From Diplonema japonicum (Eukaryota; Euglenozoa; Diplonemea; Diplonemida; Diplonemidae), in contig OZ025714.1 in the NCBI GenBank assembly GCA_964019335.1, positions 1 to 64,000 on the forward strand: DNA of 64,000 nt. Direction: 5' to 3'. The translations under genes were made by a program, and so were the position numbers. Every line of letters starts with the position of its first letter. Within the stretch, counting starts at the first letter, position 1. The notes under the pieces were generated by a model. The model was not told where the DNA came from. It did no database searches and saw nothing but the letters and a program-made list of their open reading frames with translations. Below, piece by piece: positions 44,279 through 53,853 of the stretch.

Positions 44279-45542
44279 CTAGAACTCAGCATCGTAGTTA
44301 GGCATTCCTTCAAAGGTCCCAACGTCTCTCACTGCTATGTCATAGGCCTTTAAAGAGTCTAACCGTGGTGCTCGGAGAATGTTTGTCTGTGTAAAAGGTT
44401 ATTATGAATTTAAAAAGAACACACCCCGCTTTGCATATGCTCTTCATAAACGTCTTTGGTGAGGAGGGGGAGCTCGAATAGCTCCCGTTTAGGTGTCGGG
44501 TGTTCGCCCTGCTTACATAAAACGTAGACCACATGCATACCTTCATCAAATGGTTGGTTGTGAGGACCGTTTTGTCGGGTGTGTTGGGGTACACCATAAA
44601 GAGACCTTTCTCATACATGTACTTGATGAGGTACTTCTTCCACGACGACTTTGCCGACCACGTGTTGGACGAGATGTAAGGCAGCCCGTGGCCTTTGGTG
44701 ACGGGGTCCGTCTCGTGGCCCTTCTCGATGTACCAGTCACGGAACTTACGCCAAGGCCGGGGAAAGTAGACGGCGCCCCATGAGCAAGGCTGTTGGAGAA
44801 GGAAGGGATCGCCGTTTGTGTTCAGTTGCTTCATGCTCTTTGCAGTAAGCTCATCGTGGATGGGCCTGTACAGTGACACCCCAAGCAGTTTGCTGTTTTT
44901 GTCCTTCCCATACTCCTTCAATGCACTGTCCACCCACAGGTACCACAATGGCGATGCTTCTATGTCGTCCTCGAAGAACACACCGTACGTGTCGTCGTCG
45001 CCAGTTGGGTACCACGCCTCCATGATGGACTTCTTGAGCCCCACGTTCTGCTCCCTACGGTGGATCCGTAGTGGGCCGTGCGGCCAGGATATCTTCCTGA
45101 TCCAGTTCTCTGTGTCATCTCGAGGGGCCTCCTTCTTGTCAAAGAAGATAGTCAGCGGCACTTCGTGTCCCAAGTAGTCAGACTCCACCAGACTCTTCCA
45201 CAACCGCTTCAGTCCCTTCAGTCTGTTGTACGTGAAGACGTTGATCTGCACAGTATAGTCTTGTTTAGACTTCTCTGGAGGCGTCTCTTTACGTTCCCTC
45301 TCGTTATCTACTTGCTTTCCTGCTTTGCTCTGTTTTTTCAAGGTTTTTTGCGCCTTTTTCAAATCTTTTTTCACGGTGTCCAGCTCTTCGTATACCTCGT
45401 CCAATTCCCTCTGAAGTGCCTGGGCACCACCCCGTACCCCCCCTTTGCTTCCCAGAGCTACGTATTGAAGCAGCAGCAACATCACAGAGCTCAGCACAAT
45501 AGCGGCCACAATCTGGCCGCGAGACGACCTCCCGGCACCCAT
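44279..45542 (-). CDS. Type II membrane glycosyltransferase (GT2-like)
   Basis: Three exons. From MGAGRSSRGQ, a cytosolic stub and TM anchor (IVAAIVLSSVMLLLLQYVAL) lead to a coiled-coil stem (LDEVYEELDTVKKDLKKAQK). The catalytic domain begins VQINVFTYNRLKGLKRLWKS, a nucleotide-sugar-binding strand, and contains FFEDDIEASPLWYLW, where the EDD corresponds to the metal-binding DxD. A 32-nt GTATG intron precedes the exon GEHPTPKRELFELPLLTKDV, and a GTGTG intron precedes TNILRAPRLDSLKAYDIAVR, ending NYDAEF. Golgi lumenal location is implied. Donor and acceptor sugars are unknown. Confidence 0.82.
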
Positions 45543-45632
45543 CTTATCCTGTGGTGATCTGGAGGGTATCACTTTTGCATATAAGCCATTTCCCCACTGC
45601 ACCGCGAGTCTTGCTCGGGTGGTGTCATAATC

Positions 45633-45797
45633 TTAGTGCTTTATTACTTTCTTTACCTTTGGCGGTGGCTTAGCCAGGACCTCCGGTTGTGGTGTCATAC
45701 CGACCATGCCCCCACCCGCTGCAAGGGGGTTGTAGGGGGGGCCCGCTGCTGCTACTGCATTGAGCTTCTTTAGACATACGCTGCCATTTGCACCCAT
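45633..45797 (-). CDS. Putative 54-residue micro-protein
   Basis: MGANGSVCLKKLNAV, then a Gly/Ala/Pro-rich centre and a basic tail ending KPPPKVKKVIKH. A clean acceptor (TTTTAATTTTCACAG) lies 20 nt upstream, and spacing to both neighbours (83 and 90 nt) matches other genes in the array. The frame is otherwise too short to be compelling, and it could be a 3' exon of the upstream gene. Confidence 0.45.
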   Translation of the reverse strand: MGANGSVCLKKLNAVAAAGPPYNPLAAGGGMVGMTPQPEVLAKPPPKVKKVIKH

Positions 45798-45880
45798 CAC
45801 TGACTCATATGTGTAGCCTGTGAAAATTAAAAGCGTAAGACCCGCAGCATATCATAAGACAGAACGACTTAACTCCGGTT

Positions 45881-48582
45881 CTACAGAAGTAGCCGCCGGG
45901 ATTTCTCTAGTACTTTCCGTCGCTTCAAACGCCGCCGTTTCTTTTTACCACTGTGGCTAAAGACCACCTCAGGTGGCAGGTGGCCTCCTTTGGACAAAAT
46001 GTCCAGATAAACTCCAATTGGGGTTGGGGCTGGCCGCGGTGCCCGCCGCACGGGCTTCTCCATCATGAAGCGGAACCGCATCTTCGTCAAGGCGTCCATA
46101 ATGGTCTCGGCTTCGGGAAAGGACCTGACAGCGATACTGTTGATATGTGTCAGCTTCCAGTTTATGAGTTTCGAGAGGCCTGCTTTGTGAGCAGGGGTAC
46201 CAGTCACCACGGCTAAGAGAGTCAGGCCGTGTTCAAAAGTCATGCCCATGGCATCACCTTCATTCTTCCTCTTCACTGTGACATCGATACAGCGCTCTTC
46301 AGGTGGCTGTGGGTGCATAGAATCCTCGTTGGGCCTGTTCACTTTTTGCAGTTGGGCCGTTTCATGTCGTCGCCGCTCTCTCTTTACTCTCCTTAAAGGA
46401 ATCTCACCGTTAGTGTTCCCTACGCGTGAAAGAAACCCACATGTTGCCCTCTGCAAGTCCCACTTCTCCATATCTTTCTGCGGCTCTTCATTGTGTGGGC
46501 TATCTATCGCCTCTGGCACCTTCACGAGCCTCCCCCTTTTGTCAACATAGACAGGGTCTGTGAACTCACTCAGAGCAACGCCGTTCCTGGTCTTCGTGTA
46601 TATCTTCACAGCCGGATCGGATTGAGGGGGCGCTGGTGTGATTGCCCACTTCTTATCTGCGAGGCTTTCTTTGCCATACAACACATACTCTTTTTTGACA
46701 CTTTGTTCACAGAAGGTGTCTCCGCTTCCGATGGTGATATCAACATGTGCTTCAAAGGGCTGTTGCTTTTGAGTCGTTTCTGAAGCCTCTCTTTGTTGAG
46801 AGGAGACTTTATGCGAGCGGCAGCACGACAGAAGGAGCACTCCTGAGCAAAATGATCGTGCGGGGGTTCATCATACATTCTCATGGTCTTCCAGGTTCGC
46901 TACCACTATCTGGATGCAGTTGATAACAGCAGTGCGGAGCCGCTTTCGCCGTGTAGTTGCTGTGTTACTGAAACTACTGAGAAAACGTTTTAGAATGTCG
47001 CAGTTGAGAATCAGCACGTGCCCTGTGTTGAGAAAGAAGCACTTCTCGTCCGACTTCACCTGCGCCGCTGAGGTCTCCATGTTTAGCCGCCTGCACAGTT
47101 GCTCAAACCTCTTTGCTAGAGCAGATGACTGCATCTCATTCTTCATTCTGGAAACTCTTCGTTTCCTTCCAACAAGCATCGCTGCGAATGATATCGCTGC
47201 GGTGTTGCAGTCGTTGCCCTGTGGTGAACATTAATTTGTGTGGAACACAAACCTCTTCTGAGTCATCTGTAGACGTGCTAACGGCTTCCGACAGCACCGC
47301 TTCGATGTCTTCCTCAGCAAGCACCTTTGCGCACCTTGGTATATGCATTGTGCTCCAAGACATACTCTTCAGGAAGCCCTACGGGCAGCCACATTGTTGA
47401 TACGAAGGTTTTGAAGGAGAGCTTCGCTTCCCTGCCGATACGTTCTACAATTGCTTCTAGCAAGGGAAGTGTGTAGACAACAGAGCCCACCTCCAGCAGT
47501 GTCTGCATCGCCTGTTGTAGCTGCAAAACGGGTACAATGCATAACACATCTTCTGGGTTACCACCAGCTAGGTAAAAAGTGTCCTTGGCACTATTTGCTG
47601 TGGGCTGCAGAAGGGTGTCAAACTCATTATACGACACCTTGCCATCAGCGCCCTCCAGGATGCCCCTGTCGAGCGACAGGTCGAAGTCGAGTGCTGTCTG
47701 CTTGAGATGTTCGAGAGGCACATCTCCTGACTGGTCGCGGTTTCCCCCCATAGCAACGAACGCTTCTAGCGTGTCGCTGTTTAGTTGGCCTGTACTCCGT
47801 ACACTCTTCGCCTTCAAGACATCGCAGAGCATAATGAAGTCAGTCAGTGTGAGCATCCTGCTGGTGCTATGCAATGCGCATGCGGTAGGGTCTTCTATAA
47901 GCCGACGTGCCTCTTGGAGCGATACTTCGAGGCTTTTTGCATCGAAGCCTATGCCAATGCCTAATGCGGACAGCACTGTCTTCAGCGTCGTGACATCCTT
48001 CACCTTAGCCACTTCCGTGTCGTAGACTGTTTTCAACCACCTGAGCTCCTTAGTTGTGAGATAGGTGCTGGAGTCGGACCGCGTGGGGTAGCTAATCCCG
48101 AAGTCATGTGTTGTCTTCATCTTCGAAGACATCACAAGAGGTGTTGTAGGTGTTTTAGAAGTGCCCCTCGACTTGCTTTTTTCGAGTTCCGTGTCGTTGT
48201 CCACTGTGATGCAGATATCCTTGCAGGATATCCAGTTCCTTCCGTCCCCGTAGCACCAGCTCTTCATGGCGTGAGGCGGCATGTTGTGATGTCTGTGTTC
48301 GCTAGACACGATACTATTGCCTGTTGTGACAGCCGCTCTGCTGTTGCAAATGCTCCACCCCTTGTTCGTGTCAGAGTACAGGAACATCTTCCCGTTGTTG
48401 TGCATCCATATCGGATGCCCATTCACAACCTCTTCTAACAACCTATACCTCCCACAGCAGTGCCGCACCATAGGAGGGCCTGACACAAGGTATCCTACAT
48501 GAGGCCGGTCAACAGGCTTCTCTTTCAGCCTCACACCAGGCGTAAAACCTACTCCACGTGTGGCCAAGGGTATCAACGGCAT
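45881..48582 (-). CDS. EF-hand and PDZ domain fusion protein
   Basis: Five exons joined over short introns (donors near 47370, 47255, 46881 and 46692), about 840 residues from MPLIPLATRGVGF. The N-terminal module GRYRLLEEVVNGHPIWMHNN, with YSDTNKGWSIC, resembles the NG-x-P-x-W...YL-x-W domain common in protists. A calmodulin-like region follows (AFVAMGGNRDQSGDVPLEHL; GADGKVSYNEFDTLL). Small exons link to a helical domain (ALAKRFEQLCRRLNMETSAA), a basic linker, and a PDZ-like domain (IDVTVKRKNEGDAMGMTFEH, AHKAGLSKLINWKLTHIN). The C-terminus is extremely basic (KKKRRRLKRRKVLEKSRRLL). The pieces had looked like separate genes; every joint preserves frame. Confidence 0.75.
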
Positions 48583-48593
48583 GTCCAACAACC

Positions 48594-48630
48594 CTGGGTG
48601 TGTGTAGGTGCAGGGAGAGGGAAAACTGGT
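48594..48630 (-). promoter_or_regulatory. Candidate trans-splice acceptor of the EF-hand/PDZ gene
   Basis: TTTTCCCTCTCCCTGCACC followed by TACACACACCCAG, 11 nt before the ATG at 48582; the upstream stop codon is only 65 nt away. Confidence 0.45.
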
Positions 48631-48647
48631 ATGATTATTTGTCACGT

Positions 48648-50562
48648 TTATAAGTTCATCTTCTGCAGCTTCGTCATTTGCGGGCAATTGCGTGCCTGTT
48701 GAGGTTGTGTGTGCTGTGGTTACAATGAGCATACGATATGTCCCACACTGCCGCAGTGGAAGCACCTGTCACTGTTTGGGTCAAACCTGGCATCCTGACC
48801 CTGCGGTGCCTGCTCCTGTGGTAAGGACATTCATGGTTTTCTCACAGCATACTTTCTTCCGCAGCCAATACCCACCAGGCGCTTCTCTCTCGTCACCATC
48901 ATCTCCGAATAACCCCGCCGCTTCTGCTAGATCCACCAGCTCGTTGTCGATCGAGGAGTCGGAGCTGTCAGAAGAAGAGCTTGACGAGGTTGACGACCTC
49001 CTCCTTTTCTTCTTCTTTCTGCTTGCTTTCTTTTTGTGCCGCCTTGTGTCGTCCTCGCTGCTTGAGTCATGCCGTGCTGGCCTTCTTTGAACTTCGACCT
49101 TGACACTTTCTTCACTTGTCGAGTCGTGTCTCCTGCGTACCGGTGCCGTCTGTCTATCTCTGTCCCTGTCGCGAGTCCCGTGTTCTCTCTCTCTGTCCTC
49201 AGCTCGATCATAATTCTTGTCTCTGCCTCTGTCATCACTCCTGTCCCTGGCTCTCTTCTTTTCTCTATTCCTGTGTCTGTCGTTTTCGTGTCCTCTGTCG
49301 TCCCTGTCCCTGTCCCTGTCTCTGTCTCTGTCCCTGCTTCTCTCTCTGTTTCTGTCCCTGCCTCTTTCCCTGTCTCCCTCCCTAATTCCCTCTCTGTTAC
49401 TGTCCTTGTCCCTATCTCTGTCCCTGTCTTTGTCTCTGCTTCTCTCTTTGTTTCTGTCCCTGTCCCTATCTCTGTCTCTGTCCCTGCTTCTCTCTCTGTT
49501 TCTGTCCTTTCCGCGTTCCCTGTCCCTGTCCTTGTCTCTGTCCCCCCTGTCTCTGTCTCTGTCTCTGTCTCTGTCTCTGTCTCTGTCTCTGTCTCTGTCT
49601 CTGTCTCTGTCTCTGTCTCTGTCTCTGTCTCTGTCTCTGTCTCTGTCTCTGTCTCTGTCTCTGTCTCTGTCCCTGTCCCTATCTCTATCCCTGCTTCTGT
49701 CTCTATTTCTGCCATTGCCTCGTTCCCTTTCCCTATCCCCATCTCCGTCTCTTCTGTCCTTGTACCTGTCATGTCTACTTCTGTCCTTATGTTTGTCCTC
49801 GTCCTTCTCCCTGTTTCTTTATAGCTTTAAGAACTATGGCATACCGCGTTGTGTTTGCGTAGCCCGCTTTCCTCATCCGAATGACGAGCTCTCTCTGCAA
49901 CTGCTCAGGGCTAAGTTCTGACGGCTTCACGATGATAGTCCGCTTGAGGTACCTGGACTGGTCGAGGTCGCGGACAGCTGTGCTGGCCTCTTTCGGCTTA
50001 CTGAAGGTCACGAAACCGAAGCCCTAGGTGTGGTGTGAGTGTGATTGATGCATACTCTTGAACGCCTTTCACCTTCAAACTCTTTTGTTGCCACATGGGC
50101 GTCAGTCACGCTGCCGACTGTGCTGAACTTCTCTGCCAAGTCATCTGCAGTGCACGAGAAGTCAAGACCTCCTACGAAGATTTTGCATGCGTGTTCTTCT
50201 TCGATAGCAGCCGCCTCTTTCTCCATGAAAGTATTTACGTCGGGCTTCTCTGCCTTAACCTCATCCACTACCTTTTCTTCCTGCTTTGTTGCGTCTTCCT
50301 TGGCCTTCTCTGCTTTGGCTTCAAAGTTCCTCCTCTCCTCCTCCTTCTTGAGGGTGTACACGTTTCTTGATGTTGGCGATACGTACCGTTGCTTCCTCAT
50401 CTCCCCAGCTTCGTCATTAAGACCAGCCTCCCATTCTCTGATAGGCTCAGGTGAATCCACCTGTCCGATCCCTAGCAGCTTCGAACGCACAGCGCTCTGA
50501 AGGACCTCATCTCCATCTTCAGCGGAGCCCCTTTTCTTACGGTAATGCCGCTTAGCGGGCAT
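48648..50562 (-). CDS. SR-type splicing factor: RRM, RD/RS-rich region, CCHC zinc knuckle
   Basis: Five exons from MPAKRHYRKKRG. The RRM has RNP2-like KIFVGGLDFSCTADD and RNP1 RGFGFVTFS, interrupted by an intron exactly between RRSR and GFGF. After ANTTR, an intron leads into a long Arg-Asp/Arg-Glu repeat (encoded by TCTGTC hexamers on the plus strand), then SSTSSSSSSDSSDSS and an acidic segment. Two more introns complete a CCHC knuckle, CFHCGSVGHI|ARNCPQ, split between His and the last Cys. Such proteins take part in pre-mRNA splicing, consistent with the many introns in this genome. In another frame the same region reads as Glu-Thr repeats, which is an artefact. Confidence 0.9.
49545..49672. 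repeat. (TCTGTC)n hexanucleotide repeat within the RD-rich coding region
   Basis: About 20 perfect tandem copies, flanked by degenerate copies with CCTGTC and CTTGTC variants over 49.3-49.7 kb. On the minus strand each unit encodes Asp-Arg, so length changes alter the RD tract without shifting frame. Confidence 0.95.
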
Positions 50563-50623
50563 ACCTCCTGTGATGCCTGCGTTCGTGAAATATAAGATAT
50601 GCAAATTCTATTCTAAGAATGTA

Positions 50624-52366
50624 CTAAAGCTCCGTGTCCTCTACGGGTGTCGGCCGCCTGTCTATGTGGAAGGGGTAGAAGATGTCATCGCTCACAACTG
50701 GTAGAAGCGGCGGTGCTTCGATCGCGTCACTTTTGATGTTTGCAGAGCCCTCCCTGATGAAGGAGGCTCGCCACCGGAGGGCAAAACGTTGCCTTGCGCC
50801 CGCCACACGGTTGGTGAACGTGAAATCTGAGTACACGGGACTCTTAAGCACACCAGCTATGTAATCCTGTTGATAAACATTGATAGGTAGACACATGGCA
50901 GAACATACCTGAGGGTTGTAAACACGACCCATTCTTCTAAGCACAAACGTGTAGTCGTACCCTACAAGGAACCTGCATCGTCTGTGTGTGACCAGCTCAG
51001 TCGGATTCCCGTTCTGCGGGGTTGTTGTCACTAAGTTTGTCCAGTCAGCTGGTACATCAGATTCTGAGTTTCCGTACACAGCGAACTCAGTGGGCGCGGT
51101 GAGCATGTCAGGCAGAAACCCAGCAATGAGCACTTCTGCATTCGTTGTGCTACCCTGGCACATAGTGTTGTATTGATTTAAGTCCATCTCAAAACTGCAC
51201 CCTGCCGTAACCACGTTGAACAAGAACTTCACCTCATTCTGTTCCACTGATGAGCAATCGTACCCGAAGGGGAGGCTGAAGGCACTAATAACAGCATTTT
51301 GCCTTACAGAGATAGAGGTCCCTCGCCTGTACCCAGGGTTACCGCTCCACTGCGATGGTGTGACTGTGGTCATTGTGTCATCCACATTCAGCCACTTGAT
51401 AGTATGCTGCTGCACAACAGGCACAGTGGTCACGTCGCCTAGCGTGATACTCACACGGAACGCGCTGATTTGTGCCGTTGCTATCCCGTTGGTGGCAACG
51501 AGTTGGTACACAACCTCTATATCCACCCGCAGCGCGGCCTTCCTGCACACTCCAGCATCAAAGACAGTAGGGGGCGGTCCGTTTACATAGGTTACAGTCC
51601 TCTGACCGCTCAGCAAGATGTTCCACATTTCTGCATTTAACGCGCCACTACACAAATCTTGCAAGTTGCCACTGCGCGTGCACGTATTCCCACTTAACAC
51701 GTTTGTCAAGAAATACGCTGGTGTCAAATCGTTGCACGTCTGTCCGATGTCGGTTGGTATGGTCAGGTAGAACTGCACGCCGTCCCCCTGTTGCGCCATC
51801 ACACGGTCACCGGCACGGTACCAATCACCAGGAAGCTGATTGACACCAGGTGCGTCCTTTGGCACCCATGTGGTTATGGGCCCTCTCCTAAAGTTCCAAA
51901 GCTCTCTGTTTGAGTTTAAGGCAATAAGTTCTTGATCTGTTAAGGGACTCAGGTCGTAAGAGTCATCTGTGTTGTAGCGGTATGGCGTGTGATTGATATG
52001 CATACCATCAAGCCCTAAGCGATCGTGCACGATACACATCTGTGACCGTTCTGCCTCTGTTGACTGCGTCTTTAGCACCCGCGAATAATACTCCTCCTCA
52101 CTGTTGTACACTCCGTCCAGGCTCCCTCTGGGATTGATCCAAAAGGGCTCCAACACGCTCACAGGCGGCTCCGTACACCTCACACCTTTCCTCGATCCAT
52201 ACTTTTCCTTTTTACAGTGCGTAAAGGCATATTGCACTGTTGCCTCTTGGCAATCAGGGTCACAGCAGCAGTTCGCGTCGCATAGCAAAGACGTCAGGTC
52301 ACAAATGCAGTCACCTGTTCTGTCAACGACAGCTAAGAGCAAAGCATGAAGTACTAATAGTGACAT
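50624..52366 (-). CDS. TCTN: Tectonic-family ciliary transition-zone protein
   Basis: Signal peptide MSLLVLHALLLAVVDRTG is followed at once by CICDLTSLLCDANCCCDPDC, the Cys-rich signature of tectonic N-termini. The DUF1619 body is beta-rich with paired Cys (AGVCRKAALRVDIEVVYQLV; TPSQWSGNPGYRRGTSISVR) and a late FTNRVAGARQRFALRWRASF. No TM at the C-terminus, as in secreted TCTN1. Two introns, 51967-52005 (39 nt) and 50867-50908 (42 nt), are multiples of three and stop-free; removing the first changes LDGMHINH... to LDDDSYDL. Tectonics act in the B9/MKS complex that gates ciliary membrane content. An acceptor (CTACCACAG) ends 2 nt before the ATG. Confidence 0.92.
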   Translation of the reverse strand: MSLLVLHALLLAVVDRTGDCICDLTSLLCDANCCCDPDCQEATVQYAFTHCKKEKYGSRKGVRCTEPPVSVLEPFWINPRGSLDGVYNSEEEYYSRVLKTQSTEAERSQMCIVHDRLGLDGMHINHTPYRYNTDDSYDLSPLTDQELIALNSNRELWNFRRGPITTWVPKDAPGVNQLPGDWYRAGDRVMAQQGDGVQFYLTIPTDIGQTCNDLTPAYFLTNVLSGNTCTRSGNLQDLCSGALNAEMWNILLSGQRTVTYVNGPPPTVFDAGVCRKAALRVDIEVVYQLVATNGIATAQISAFRVSITLGDVTTVPVVQQHTIKWLNVDDTMTTVTPSQWSGNPGYRRGTSISVRQNAVISAFSLPFGYDCSSVEQNEVKFLFNVVTAGCSFEMDLNQYNTMCQGSTTNAEVLIAGFLPDMLTAPTEFAVYGNSESDVPADWTNLVTTTPQNGNPTELVTHRRCRFLVGYDYTFVLRRMGRVYNPQVCSAMCLPINVYQQDYIAGVLKSPVYSDFTFTNRVAGARQRFALRWRASFIREGSANIKSDAIEAPPLLPVVSDDIFYPFHIDRRPTPVEDTEL

Positions 52367-52368
52367 GT

Positions 52369-52405
52369 CTGTGGTAGGTGAGAACGTAGAAAAGTAAATA
52401 GCAAC
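52369..52405 (-). promoter_or_regulatory. Candidate trans-splice acceptor of the tectonic gene
   Basis: Pyrimidine-rich GCTATTTACTTTTCTACG, then TTCTCACCTACCACAG, ends 2 nt before the start codon and begins within 20 nt of the spacer's upstream gene end (52422). With so short a spacer there is no room for an ordinary promoter. Confidence 0.5.
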
Positions 52406-52421
52406 ATGCAACACATAGATA

Positions 52422-53405
52422 TCAATTCACCAGTCCATTCGCCCAGTTCTCAGCAAGGGGCTCAGGCTGCGGTGCCGTTTTCGTCCACCAGATCATGCAC
52501 TCATGCTTCATGGCATTCATGAACTCTTCAAAGGACTCCTTTGGAAGAGGCATCACGGGAATACCATAAATACTGAGCCCCATCTTCAGGATCCCAAGCG
52601 GCGCATAATCCTTCCAGCACCACCCTGTGATCAAGTAGGCGGTGAAGCCCCGGTCGTGAAGATGTTCGAGCACTTTCACCGCATTCGTGACGATTTGAAA
52701 CCTCCGCCGGGGACCGAACTCCACCACGATGTTCTGCACGATGTCCATCTTCGGCATCGCAGACTCCAAGGCCACAAGCTCGAAGCCTTCGACATCGATC
52801 TTCATGAAGGACACCTTGTGCACCGTGTCAAGCACCTCGGACAGGGGCAGGGCATCGATCTCGCCAGACGCATTCACCTGCGCCATCGCAGTGCCACCGT
52901 CGCCACGTGTACGCCACATGTTCACCTTCACATGTTCCATCGCAATGGCATGGTTGCGGATGGTGAATCTGTTCTGTAGATTGTTCGACTGCACCGACGA
53001 GCGAATCAAGGAGACGAGGTTCCTCTGCGGCTCGACTGCGACCACGTTGCGTCCCATTGTCGCGGCGTACAAGGAGAAGAAGGCATGGTTCGCCCCCACG
53101 TCCACCATGCACGAAGACGTCTCGCTGTCCTCGTTCAGAATGGTCTTCATCAGGTAGTAAGTGAGGTTCTCGCGTTCGAAGTGGCTCACCATAGAACGCT
53201 TGTAGTAAGTAGCTACTTTGAAGTGGGGATGAGGTCCGAAGGATGGGAAATCAGCCAACGGTGCTTTTGTATCGATATCTGGTTCGGCAGGTCTCGGCTT
53301 TTCATATATTCTATCTGCTTCCTTAGATCGCCTCAGGATTATAAAATTACTCCAGAATACCACAGCACACAGAACCAATGCGAAAGAAGTCAGAGATTTG
53401 TTCAT
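52422..53405 (-). CDS. Type II FkbM-family methyltransferase, copy 1
   Basis: 327 residues from MNKSLTSFALVLCAVVFWSN, an N-terminal signal-anchor. The lumenal part contains SSCMVDVGANHAFFSLYAAT, the FkbM SAM-binding motif, followed by VVAVEPQRNLVSLI and KVSFMKIDVEGFELVALESA, the diagnostic DVEG-x-E motif. FkbM proteins methylate hydroxyls of sugars or small molecules. From IYEKPRPAEP to the stop it is nearly identical to copy 2, with only a handful of base changes over about 865 bp; the anchors differ completely. Transfer from bacteria is possible but not shown. Confidence 0.9.
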   Translation of the reverse strand: MNKSLTSFALVLCAVVFWSNFIILRRSKEADRIYEKPRPAEPDIDTKAPLADFPSFGPHPHFKVATYYKRSMVSHFERENLTYYLMKTILNEDSETSSCMVDVGANHAFFSLYAATMGRNVVAVEPQRNLVSLIRSSVQSNNLQNRFTIRNHAIAMEHVKVNMWRTRGDGGTAMAQVNASGEIDALPLSEVLDTVHKVSFMKIDVEGFELVALESAMPKMDIVQNIVVEFGPRRRFQIVTNAVKVLEHLHDRGFTAYLITGWCWKDYAPLGILKMGLSIYGIPVMPLPKESFEEFMNAMKHECMIWWTKTAPQPEPLAENWANGLVN

Positions 53406-53853
53406 TTTATATCTTCTATTTTCGCGATGGCACGCACAACCTTTGCTTGGTGGATGGTGGCAAGAAGGCAATGGGAAGAATATGTGCAGTACGATCAGAC
53501 TCGATAAAAGTGGAAAGAAAAAAAAAGGTGTTAAGAAAAAGAAAAGAAGAAGAAAATCGTATAGGATAGGATTGCACTCTAGGAGTTGCAAAGCACCGTT
53601 GTTAGAGAAAAAAAAAAAGTTAAGATTAAGAAGACGTGGGCCCCAAGTCCCTCCGGGCACTGATTCCACCTCACAAGTTTCGTGATTTAGGCAGATTTAA
53701 ATATTGATCGCTATGGGAAATTTACGCGAATCACCACACGCATTTCTTATGTCTGGATGCTCAGAAACTGGTGTCATTTGAGCTCTTTGACCGCTCTTTG
53801 AGTTCAACAGGAAGTGATGGTTCTATTTCATTTTTCTTTCCCCCCCCCCCTCT
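53406..53853. other. Spacer between the two FkbM genes
   Basis: About 450 bp, AT-rich, with a 13-C run near 53839-53851 directly before the second copy's stop codon. No gene seen. Confidence 0.5.

Noticed and set aside
48927-49921. Glu-Thr-rich (minus) and Leu-Ser or Ser-Val-rich (plus) repeat proteins
   Set aside because: They are other readings of the TCTGTC repeat; only the Arg-Asp frame joins an RRM and a zinc knuckle.
53406-53669. N-terminal extension of FkbM copy 1 to 53669
   Set aside because: The upstream frame is Phe/Leu-rich low complexity; MNKSLTSF gives a normal signal-anchor that parallels MNKAIAGL in copy 2.
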